The notes under the pieces were generated by a model. It did no database searches, had not been told where the DNA came from, and saw only the letters and a program-made list of their open reading frames with translations. A program made the position numbers and the translations under genes. DNA of 64,000 bases from Psychrobacter sp. NG254 (GTDB lineage: Bacteria; Pseudomonadota; Gammaproteobacteria; Pseudomonadales; Moraxellaceae), in contig NZ_JADHDA010000001.1 in the NCBI RefSeq assembly GCF_015277735.1, positions 310,001 to 374,000 of the forward strand, in the 5' to 3' direction. Below, piece by piece: positions 27,770-35,588 of this stretch. Each line of letters begins with the position of its first letter. The first letter of the stretch is position 1.

Positions 27770-28588
27770 ATGCCGGTCACTGTCAAAAATCAGTCCAGCT
27801 CAGTGATCAATCGCTCTGTACCCTTAATCAATCAGTTCTCACGTATTGATACCTTAAGCACCCTATCACCATGCCATGATGGTGACTTATCTTTCATACC
27901 AAATAACACTCGCAGTCGCTCGTCTAGGCTACCAAACCACACACAGTCGCAATCAGGTTTTACCTTGGTCGAGCTCGTGGTGGTTGTGGTGATCTTGTCT
28001 ATCTTTGCAGGTATGATGAGTTTGTCTGTCGGAAGCAGTGAGTCCCGAAAAAACCGCGCATTTTATGAGCATCTGACCGACTCGTTGAATTATGTGCGTT
28101 TGCTATCCGCTGAACGTATGCAGCCGATGGGCTTGAGTTTGCAAGCAAATAAACAGGGTCAAGTGTCGCCTGTTATTGTCACCCTATCAAATCCTTATAT
28201 TGCTTATCAAATTGCTGATATCGCATCAGGTAGTACGGACAGTCAACCCAAAAACTCAATGGAGCTGTCTGCAGATTTGAGCGGTATATCAGGCTCTACT
28301 GGAGAGCCGAAGCCAACACCGAGCTGGGAGGTTGAGCCAGAGGTGAGCTTGCCTGAACTGCCTGATGGCGTCAGTATCAGAGTTCAGAGTTTGGATGCTA
28401 GCAATCAATCAAGCACAGGACAGACGCTACAACCTTGGTTCAGCAATCAAACCGTACCGCAGATATTGTGGTTTGGCACAGGCCAAGCAACGCCTGTGAC
28501 TATTGAGGTGCTTCATAACTCGCGACTGGTAGGGGACGTCATTACGATAATGCCTGATGGTAGTATGATGATGGGACAGGGATTATAG
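27770..28588 (+). CDS. gspH: Type II secretion minor pseudopilin GspH
   Basis: A 272-residue minor pseudopilin. The prepilin peptidase site is SQSG followed by FTLVELVVVVVILSIFAG, with the conserved Glu at mature position 5 and the N-terminal hydrophobic helix. The leader before the cleavage point is about 62 residues, far longer than the usual 5-25, and no internal start codon is close to the site. AGGTG lies before the ATG. The body contains the GspH-like beta domain with a Ser/Gly/Pro-rich loop (about residues 150-190). The stop codon TAG overlaps the GTG start of gspI by one base, so translation is coupled. Confidence 0.87.
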   Translation: MPVTVKNQSSSVINRSVPLINQFSRIDTLSTLSPCHDGDLSFIPNNTRSRSSRLPNHTQSQSGFTLVELVVVVVILSIFAGMMSLSVGSSESRKNRAFYEHLTDSLNYVRLLSAERMQPMGLSLQANKQGQVSPVIVTLSNPYIAYQIADIASGSTDSQPKNSMELSADLSGISGSTGEPKPTPSWEVEPEVSLPELPDGVSIRVQSLDASNQSSTGQTLQPWFSNQTVPQILWFGTGQATPVTIEVLHNSRLVGDVITIMPDGSMMMGQGL

Positions 28589-29082
28589 TGGATAAGTTTT
28601 CTAAAAATGCTAAGCTGACGAATAAGCCTATGTCTCTGAAATCTAAGCGTGAGAGTGGCTTTACCTTGATTGAGGTAATGGTCGCTCTAGCTATTTTGGC
28701 AGTGGTGGCAGTCGCTGCTAGCCGTGCCAGTAGCGCTTATCTACGCTCGGTTGATATCTTGCGCACCCGTACACTTGCACACTTTGTCGCACAAAATGCA
28801 GCAGCCGACCTGCGCATTCAAGATACCTGGCTGACAGCCAATCGTACTCAAAAGCTCAACGCTCAAGGTCGTGATTGGCAAGTAACTATGACGGTTGGTG
28901 ATGCGATTACACCCGCATTAAAAGAAGTCAATATCGCCGTGGCGCCTATCATAGATGGCCAGACAGGCAATTCCGTCACCGATATTAGTGTGATGCTAAG
29001 TAATGCTGAGCAAGATATGGGTAGCTTAGACTTGAGTGGGCGGGCTCAGGGCAGTGCTGGACAATTGGGGTCTGGCCTATGA
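28588..29082 (+). CDS. gspI: Type II secretion minor pseudopilin GspI
   Basis: A 164-residue minor pseudopilin. The prepilin site RESG followed by FTLIEVMVALAILAVVAVAA lies after a 23-residue basic leader. Mature Glu5 is present. The start is a GTG overlapping the gspH stop codon, preceded by GGGA. An ATG 14 codons downstream would give a shorter leader but has no binding site. GspI is the core of the GspI-J-K tip complex. It overlaps gspJ by four bases (ATGA). Confidence 0.9.
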   Translation: MDKFSKNAKLTNKPMSLKSKRESGFTLIEVMVALAILAVVAVAASRASSAYLRSVDILRTRTLAHFVAQNAAADLRIQDTWLTANRTQKLNAQGRDWQVTMTVGDAITPALKEVNIAVAPIIDGQTGNSVTDISVMLSNAEQDMGSLDLSGRAQGSAGQLGSGL

Positions 29083-29921
29083 GATCTCAGCGAGGATTTA
29101 CACTACTTGAGCTGATGGTTTCTATGGCGATATTCGCCATGCTAGCCGTTGCAGGCTGGCAAGTATTTGATGGCGTCAATCGCGCACGTGAGCGCGCACA
29201 GGTTCACGCTGACCATTTGGCTGTCCTACAGTATGCCTATTTACAATTACAGCAAGACATGGCACAAGTGATACCTTATCAGGCATCTAGTTCTCAGAAC
29301 ATCAGTGCGACAAATAACAATACAAATGCTAGTGACAGCACTAATGGCAATACCCAAGCAAAGGAGATAGCACCTGAGCCATTTATGAGCTTAGATGGTG
29401 AGCACGTCAGCTTTGTACGTTTTGCCGATCCTGATCCACGCTACCAAAGCAGTACCAGCGTCCAACGCATCGAATATATATTCATTGATGAACGTCTGAT
29501 TCGTCGCCAATATACTGGCCTTGAGGGCGATAGTGTCAGTTTGGACAGTGTGTTATTGAACGGCATGACAGCTGGGCGTTGGCAAGCTTATATGCCAGAG
29601 CCGAGTGCTGAGTTTCCCACTAATGATAGTGTCAATAGTAGCAGTGCAAATATTGCATTGGGACAGATGGTAAACGGCGCGAGCACCGCGCCAGATGAGG
29701 TTATGCTACCGAAGGGTGTCGCAGTCAGCTTTACCTACCAAGATATGCCGCTCACTTGGCAATGGGCGCTTGCACCGCAACCGATATCACAGCGTCCTCC
29801 AAATATGAATGGTCGCCCAAATAGCACGGATACCAAGGAGGGCAATAATAGTGGTAATAGTAATGACGCCAATAACAACAGCGACACAAGCAATGGCAGT
29901 GTGGAAAATGCTAACCAATAA
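29079..29921 (+). CDS. gspJ: Type II secretion minor pseudopilin GspJ
   Basis: A 280-residue minor pseudopilin with a very short leader, MRSQRG, before FTLLELMVSMAIFAMLAVAG. The body follows GspJ, with YLQLQQDMAQVIP and later VQRIEYIFIDERLIRRQ. The last 38 or so residues are Asn/Ser/Asp-rich low-complexity sequence not needed for the fold. Translation is coupled to gspI by a four-base overlap. Confidence 0.9.
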   Translation: MRSQRGFTLLELMVSMAIFAMLAVAGWQVFDGVNRARERAQVHADHLAVLQYAYLQLQQDMAQVIPYQASSSQNISATNNNTNASDSTNGNTQAKEIAPEPFMSLDGEHVSFVRFADPDPRYQSSTSVQRIEYIFIDERLIRRQYTGLEGDSVSLDSVLLNGMTAGRWQAYMPEPSAEFPTNDSVNSSSANIALGQMVNGASTAPDEVMLPKGVAVSFTYQDMPLTWQWALAPQPISQRPPNMNGRPNSTDTKEGNNSGNSNDANNNSDTSNGSVENANQ

Positions 29922-29984
29922 GACAATATCTAAGAGGAGAGTCGGATTTAACATGCCTCAGGTATCTAATAATAAAAGCCGTAT

Positions 29985-31091
29985 ATGTCGATGACAGGTC
30001 ACTCTCAGCGCGGCGTCGCACTGCTCACTATCTTATTATTGGTCGTGAGTATTACTGTGGTGGCAGGATCGATGCTTGCCAGTCAAAAGGTCGCCATCAG
30101 ACGCAGTGGCCTATTGTTTGATCAAAACCAATTGCTACAAGACATCAATGCAGGTCAGCAGTTAGCAATCACGATGATTCGTGCTGATAGCAAGCTCAAT
30201 GATACTGATAGCGAGCAAGATATTTGGGCGCAGCCGATACCTCCTTATGCATTGGCAAACCATAGCATCAGTATTGAATTGCGCGATGAGTCTGGTCGTT
30301 TTAATCTTAATAATTTATATCAAAATGGTGCCGCTGATCCTGTTGCTTTGGCTATATTTCAGCGACTGCTGACACAATTAAATCTAGAGGTAGATATCGC
30401 AGTTGCTGTATTGGACTATCAAGATACAGACAGTGATGTCTATCAAGATGGCGGTGATGAGAGTGCGGTGTATGCGCAGCAGTCAAATGGTACAGCACAG
30501 CAAAAGCTACCAAATCAGCCCTTTGTTAGTGTTGATCAACTGCAGGAAGTTCGAGGGGTGAGTGCTGAGGTATTAGCGGCCTTGCGGCCTTACGTTACAG
30601 CGGTGCCTTACTACGTGCCTATCAATGTGAATACGGCCAGTCCTGTATTGCTAGCAGCATTGGTTGACGGTGCTACTAGTCAGCAGATGCAAGGGTTGGT
30701 TGATATGCGTGAAACCCAAGCACTGACGGCTATCGATGAGTTATGGCAGCTACCAAGTTTGAGTGGTTTGGATGAAGCGCAGCGTACAGCGCTTGCACCA
30801 TTATTAGCAGTTGATAGCTCAGCCTTTTTGGCATTGGTCACCGCGTCTGATAATGTCAATAATACCGGTCAGACCAGACAGCGGTTTGCCACTATATTGA
30901 TTAGTAAAATGGCGGCTGATAATGGTCGGGCTAATAATACTGGCAGCAACAGTGGTAATAGTAACAATAACAGCAGTACCAATAATAATGCCGTCAATAG
31001 TAGTGCTATTGACGGCAAAGTGTCTGAAGAGGTGAAGAAAGAGGTGAAGATAGTCACACAGCGACTATGGGCATTTCGACCCAGTTTTTAA
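29985..31091 (+). CDS. gspK: Type II secretion minor pseudopilin GspK
   Basis: A 368-residue tip pseudopilin. The leader MSMTGHSQRG precedes VALLTILLLVVSITVVAGSM. Mature position 5 is Thr rather than Glu, as is normal for GspK. The large inserted helical domain contains GRFNLNNLYQ and FVSVDQLQEVRGVSAEVLAAL, and the following VPINVNTASPVLLAAL is typical of GspK. Near the C-terminus (about residues 315-345) an Asn/Ser/Gly-rich stretch resembles the tail of GspJ. It starts 63 bp after gspJ and ends the operon. Confidence 0.9.
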   Translation: MSMTGHSQRGVALLTILLLVVSITVVAGSMLASQKVAIRRSGLLFDQNQLLQDINAGQQLAITMIRADSKLNDTDSEQDIWAQPIPPYALANHSISIELRDESGRFNLNNLYQNGAADPVALAIFQRLLTQLNLEVDIAVAVLDYQDTDSDVYQDGGDESAVYAQQSNGTAQQKLPNQPFVSVDQLQEVRGVSAEVLAALRPYVTAVPYYVPINVNTASPVLLAALVDGATSQQMQGLVDMRETQALTAIDELWQLPSLSGLDEAQRTALAPLLAVDSSAFLALVTASDNVNNTGQTRQRFATILISKMAADNGRANNTGSNSGNSNNNSSTNNNAVNSSAIDGKVSEEVKKEVKIVTQRLWAFRPSF

Positions 31092-31162
31092 TCAATTATT
31101 GTCAGCGGTCTATAGTTAAGCTCAAATAATTGATATAGCGGATTTATAGGGGTTTAACGATA

Positions 31163-31843
31163 TCAGTCTCTCAGGCGTGTTTCTTCGGTAGATTTCCAGT
31201 TATAAGCACCATAGAACAACATCTGTGCTTGGCGTGTACAGTTGTGTAGCATCAGCTGTTTGTTCTCTTCGATCTCTTCCAAATCGATCTCATCATCATG
31301 GTCTTCTGTATAAGTCAGCTCCAACCAATCAATAATCCAAGAAAAGAACATGTTGACGCCAGCCTCGGCCAATAGACGACGATCATAGGCATTGATATGC
31401 GTAAAGGCTGGTTGTAATGCCAGATCGTCAGCCAAACTCTGAGCGTGCTTCTTAACCAATTCGTTGATGGCTTTTCGCACCGCTTCTGAGCCACCATAGC
31501 GTTCACTGACCAAAAACTGCCAGTAATAAGGCTGGTCGCTGACCATATGTAAAAACAATTGAATGCTTTTGGCGATTTGGCGATCAAAGCTACGCTTGCG
31601 TCCAATTTGTAGACTATCGCTCAAAGCCGCTAGCGTACCGCCCAATTCCTCAATGACCAGCGCGCGACCAAGCGATTCCATGTCATCGAAATGTCGATAA
31701 AACGCAGTCGGCACTACGCCAACCTCGCGCGTGACTTGCCTGAGGCTAATGGAGCTAAAGGATTGTCCTGTCATACATAAATCAAGCACGGCATTAAAAA
31801 AGGCGTGCCGAGTTTGAAGCTTTTTCTGTTCGCGACTGCTCAT
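31163..31843 (-). CDS. TetR-family regulator, FabR-like
   Basis: A 226-residue TetR protein whose helix-turn-helix SLRQVTREVGVVPTAFYRHF and following DMESLG match FabR, the repressor of unsaturated fatty acid synthesis in Gammaproteobacteria. The C-terminal domain (QMLFYGAYNW) is also FabR-like. An acidic insertion (about residues 185-200, EDHDDEIDLEEIEEN) is unusual. No desaturase or fabA/fabB is next to it; dgt lies upstream on the same strand. Function is inferred from resemblance only. Confidence 0.78.
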   Translation of the reverse strand: MSSREQKKLQTRHAFFNAVLDLCMTGQSFSSISLRQVTREVGVVPTAFYRHFDDMESLGRALVIEELGGTLAALSDSLQIGRKRSFDRQIAKSIQLFLHMVSDQPYYWQFLVSERYGGSEAVRKAINELVKKHAQSLADDLALQPAFTHINAYDRRLLAEAGVNMFFSWIIDWLELTYTEDHDDEIDLEEIEENKQLMLHNCTRQAQMLFYGAYNWKSTEETRLRD

Positions 31844-31947
31844 AATATTTCAAAATTGTCCGATAGGTGTTTATCATACTCATTTCGACGCATAAATACG
31901 ACTGAAATACGCAACTTGTGTTAATTTCTCAAACTTACACTGTTTTT

Positions 31948-33378
31948 TTAAACCATTGTGCCCCAGTGACCTTGCAATTCCTGCGCCAATCGATAGGCTT
32001 CATGGTCATTCATACCAGTGATAAAATCTAAGATATTTAAAATATTGTGATAGATATTATCCGATAAATCGCGGCGATGCTCATTCAGATGTGGCTGTAG
32101 CAAGCTGAGCAGACGCTGCTGTTCAAAAGACATCGATGCGGTGGCTATCGTTTGCGTACCTGCCCAAGCCAGTGGCATGAAAGCATCTAATAGACGATGC
32201 AAGCATTGATTAGCCATCAGCTCCATTCGGACTTTACTTGGATGATTAAATATCTTTTCGCGTGCCAGCTGTTTGGCTTGTTTGATGCCACTTTGTACGC
32301 TGATATCACAATGGTCAAATAGACTGCCCTGCAACGTGCCTGCTAGCAGCTCTTTATTATTGACCACAAAAGCATCGGTCACTGTGTTGACCAAACGCAT
32401 CATGGCACGTGCCCGTAGTGAAGCAAGACTCTGCCTAACGGACATGTGTATTGGCAGGCTAATACTATGAGGACGCTCACCAATCAGCTCATAAAATATC
32501 GTGGCGACCTCCTGATAAGTGAGCATGTTTAGATTAATGCCATCCTCTAAATCTATGAGCGCATAGCAAATATCATCGGCTGCTTCTAGCAGATACGCCA
32601 GTGGATGTCTGGCAAAGCCATCGTGTTGCTCAGAGCGCGGCAAATTTAAGCACGCTGCCAGCTCTTCTAGCTGAGCCGCCTCACTATAAAAACAGCCGAA
32701 TTTTTGCACGTTGGTCGCGATGCCGCCTAGATTTGTGCTTTGAGAGATATCGTTACTATGTGTCGCTAACCAAGGGTATTTCATAAAGGCACCTAAGGTC
32801 GCACAAGTGAGGCGCATGCCACCTTTATCTGGATGATGCTCGTTATTGACGAGCAATCTAAACCCTTGCGCATTACCTTCGTATGCCAGTAGGTCTAGCT
32901 GCTCATGGTGGCTCAAAGTTTGCAAAATCTTCTGCGGCTCAGGCAACCTGAACCAGTCCCGAATGGCGTATTCTCCTGCATGACCAAAAGGCGGGTTGCC
33001 AATATCATGAGCGAGGCAGGCAGCTTGTACAATAACGCCGACATCCGCTGGTGAGATACCTGCTGGTAGGCCATTGCCTAATTTATCATGGAGCTTCTCT
33101 GCTGCCATCATGGCTAAAGAGCGTCCAATACATGAGACCTCAAGCGAATGTGTTAGGCGAGTATGAATGCCGAGCTGATTGGTCAACGGATGGACTTGAG
33201 TTTTTTGATTGAGTTGTCTGAAGGAGTGCGAAAATACCAGTCTGTCGTAGTCTTTATGAAAATGAGAACGAGTGCTAGTATTGGCATTAAATTTTTTGGC
33301 AGCGCCAAGACGCTGCGAGTTGAGCAGATGAGACCATTGTGTGGTAGGAGACGGCAAAGAGGTTGGTGTACTTAGCAT
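31948..33378 (-). CDS. dgt: Deoxyguanosinetriphosphate triphosphohydrolase
   Basis: A 476-residue HD-domain enzyme that cleaves dGTP (or other dNTPs) to the nucleoside and tripolyphosphate. Visible motifs are DYDRLVFSHSFRQLNQKTQV near residue 45, the HD ligands in HTRLTHSLEVS and AACLAHDIGNPPFGHAGE, then LLEAADDICYALIDLEDG. Length and motif order fit the dGTPase family. It may share a transcript with the FabR-like gene 104 bp downstream. Confidence 0.92.
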   Translation of the reverse strand: MLSTPTSLPSPTTQWSHLLNSQRLGAAKKFNANTSTRSHFHKDYDRLVFSHSFRQLNQKTQVHPLTNQLGIHTRLTHSLEVSCIGRSLAMMAAEKLHDKLGNGLPAGISPADVGVIVQAACLAHDIGNPPFGHAGEYAIRDWFRLPEPQKILQTLSHHEQLDLLAYEGNAQGFRLLVNNEHHPDKGGMRLTCATLGAFMKYPWLATHSNDISQSTNLGGIATNVQKFGCFYSEAAQLEELAACLNLPRSEQHDGFARHPLAYLLEAADDICYALIDLEDGINLNMLTYQEVATIFYELIGERPHSISLPIHMSVRQSLASLRARAMMRLVNTVTDAFVVNNKELLAGTLQGSLFDHCDISVQSGIKQAKQLAREKIFNHPSKVRMELMANQCLHRLLDAFMPLAWAGTQTIATASMSFEQQRLLSLLQPHLNEHRRDLSDNIYHNILNILDFITGMNDHEAYRLAQELQGHWGTMV

Positions 33379-33457
33379 ATTAAATATCCGAAACCAAGGG
33401 AGTCTCTAGCATAGCAAAATAGCGCCCTTGGTACAGATATATAGTCAGAGAACTACA

Positions 33458-33940
33458 TTAAGATTTCTGGCAGTTAAAAAGGACGTCTTCCTTTTCGATA
33501 GCCACATTGCTGTCCAATGTTTTATTGAGCAAGGTTGCTTTGTCACCATTTACTTGCCAGATGATGCCATGAGTATCATCTAGGCCGATATCACTCATAT
33601 AGATGGCCTTATCAGCGTCACTATCAACAGCAGCTGTTAAGTCGTACTCTAGACCGTCGATGAGTAGGGTCGCTGTCTGTGGTGTGCTGTCATTATGGTA
33701 AGAAACATCAATAGTAGCAGTAGGCTCACAAGAAAATGGCGCACCTGCACTGGCATGGTCATGACCCTCATGTTCTTCGTGACCTTCGTGCTCATCATGG
33801 CCTTCGTGACCTTCGTGATCCTCTACGGCGGTTACTACCTCAGTGTCAGTACTAGGTTGACAGCCCAATAGTGAGCCTGTCACTACGCTTCCTATTAGTG
33901 CAGCACTTGCAAGTTTAGAAAAAGAGAAATAAGCAGCCAT
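33458..33940 (-). CDS. His-rich lipoprotein with a MliC-like domain
   Basis: A 160-residue lipoprotein. The signal peptide ends in the lipobox SLLGC. The mature N-terminus carries a His/Glu/Asp repeat (HEGHEGHDEHEGHEEHEGHD, about residues 43-62) that looks suited to binding Zn, Ni or Cu. The C-terminal half (FSCEPTATIDVSYHND, then TLLIDGLEYDL and IIWQVNGDKATLLN) resembles the MliC/C-type lysozyme inhibitor fold, closed by a final Cys (FNCQKS). The ATG at 33940 follows GAGG; the frame extends to a TTG 15 bases upstream. It is a single gene between dgt and ychF. Confidence 0.75.
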   Translation of the reverse strand: MAAYFSFSKLASAALIGSVVTGSLLGCQPSTDTEVVTAVEDHEGHEGHDEHEGHEEHEGHDHASAGAPFSCEPTATIDVSYHNDSTPQTATLLIDGLEYDLTAAVDSDADKAIYMSDIGLDDTHGIIWQVNGDKATLLNKTLDSNVAIEKEDVLFNCQKS

Positions 33941-34001
33941 AATATACGTCCTCAAATAAGCAAAAATAAAGATATGTTATAATATAACAATTAATTTACA
34001 A

Positions 34002-34042
34002 AATAAAGCCGATGCTAGAGATTCTCCAACATCGGCTTTATT
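34002..34042 (-). terminator. Intrinsic terminator of ychF
   Basis: AATAAAGCCGATG and CATCGGCTTTATT form a perfect 13-base-pair stem with a 15-base loop and T-rich flank, 29 bp past the ychF stop. Confidence 0.82.
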
Positions 34043-34070
34043 AGTTTTAAATATTATCTACCGCTTAACG

Positions 34071-35162
34071 TTACACGTTAAAGCGGAAATGCATCACATC
34101 ACCATCTTGCACGATGTATGTTTTGCCTTCTAGACGCGATTTACCAGCAGCGCCTGCGCCTTTTTCACCGTTGTGTTCGATGAAATCATCATAAGCGATG
34201 ACTTCGGCACGAATGAAACCGCGCTCAAAATCAGTATGAATCACGCCAGCAGCTTGCGGGGCAGTTGCACCAACAGCGACGGTCCAAGCACGCACTTCTT
34301 TTACACCAGCGGTAAAGTAGGTCTGCATATCCAGTAAGTCATAACCACCGCGAATGACTTGATCAAGACCGGCCTCTTCCATATCCATCTCAGCTAGGAA
34401 GTCTTTTTTGTCGTCTTCATCAAGCTGAGCGATTTCAGATTCAATCTGGTTGCATAGCGCGATGACGATAGAGTCTTCACCAGTGGCGTAGTTGCGAACG
34501 GCATCAAGGTAAGGATTGTTTTCAAAGCCATCCTCAGAGACGTTAGCGATATACATGGTTGGCTTTAGCGTGATTAAACCATAGCTTCTGATGAGTTTTT
34601 TCTCATCTGAATCAAGATTGGCGGCACGTGCTGCCTGACCATCTGCTAATAAGGGCTCAATTTTTTTGAAGATATCAAGCATAGCACCAGCGTCTTTGTC
34701 ACCGCCTTTGGCCTTTTTGGTCAAGTTGAGTATAGCGCGCTCAACGGCCTCTAAATCTGCCAATGCGAGCTCAGTATTGATGGTTTCGATGTCATCAATT
34801 GGGCTGACGCGGCCATCGACGTGGACGACGTTGTCATCATCAAAACAGCGCACGACATGAGCAATCGCATCAGTCTCACGGATGTTGGCTAGAAATTGGT
34901 TGCCCATGCCTTCGCCTTTTGATGCGCCTGCGACTAGACCTGCGATATCAACAAACTCCATGGTCGTTGGTAGTACGCGTTCAGGATTGACGATGTCAGC
35001 CAATTTCTTTAGGCGTGGGTCTGGTACTGGTACGATACCGGTGTTGGGATCTTTGGTACAAAATGGAAAGTTTTCAGCGGCGATACCCGCTTTGGTCAAC
35101 GCATTAAACAAGGTGGATTTACCCACGTTTGGTAGGCCGACGATGCCGCAATTAAAACCCAT
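34071..35162 (-). CDS. ychF: Redox-regulated ATPase YchF (Obg-family)
   Basis: A 363-residue P-loop protein that hydrolyses ATP rather than GTP and is linked to ribosome and stress functions. G1 is [15 protein letters not shown], followed by the family motif [28 protein letters not shown] is G3. A helical hairpin follows, and a C-terminal TGS domain ends in [17 protein letters not shown]. Length matches E. coli YchF exactly. GAGAG precedes the ATG. Confidence 0.97.
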   Translation of the reverse strand: MGFNCGIVGLPNVGKSTLFNALTKAGIAAENFPFCTKDPNTGIVPVPDPRLKKLADIVNPERVLPTTMEFVDIAGLVAGASKGEGMGNQFLANIRETDAIAHVVRCFDDDNVVHVDGRVSPIDDIETINTELALADLEAVERAILNLTKKAKGGDKDAGAMLDIFKKIEPLLADGQAARAANLDSDEKKLIRSYGLITLKPTMYIANVSEDGFENNPYLDAVRNYATGEDSIVIALCNQIESEIAQLDEDDKKDFLAEMDMEEAGLDQVIRGGYDLLDMQTYFTAGVKEVRAWTVAVGATAPQAAGVIHTDFERGFIRAEVIAYDDFIEHNGEKGAGAAGKSRLEGKTYIVQDGDVMHFRFNV

Positions 35163-35588
35163 AACATTCTCTCAATGTATTAATAAAATCAGTTGGTATA
35201 AAGTTTGGTTAAATGATAAATCAAAATTGGGCACATTGTAGCAAATTTACCGGAATAGGGGTGAGGTTGTTACGGTATATGCTCAGGTTTTTACCTGATA
35301 ATGATAAGCAGGTTGATGATAAAAGCAGGCTATATTTGAGGCTTGAAAATGAACAAGGTTAATCAATACGAGTGACACATAGTTTATGTGAGCTAATAAA
35401 CCCTATTTTTTAATATGGTAAACTGTCACGTATAGATAACGGCTTAAATTTCACGAAAATTCAGCACATATATTCTGCTAGGTTTAGCAAATCATACTTA
35501 TTCTAAAGCTATAAACAGTCAGGTATAAATGATAAATGCGCCGTATTGATAAAGGCCGCTAAAATAAAATGAAAGGCAAAATCCTATA
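35163..35588. other. Divergent gap between ychF and the helicase gene
   Basis: 426 AT-rich bases that must carry two divergent promoters. An extended -10-like TGCTACAAT on the minus strand near 35235 is a candidate for ychF. No RNA, repeat or additional gene is seen. Confidence 0.4.
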
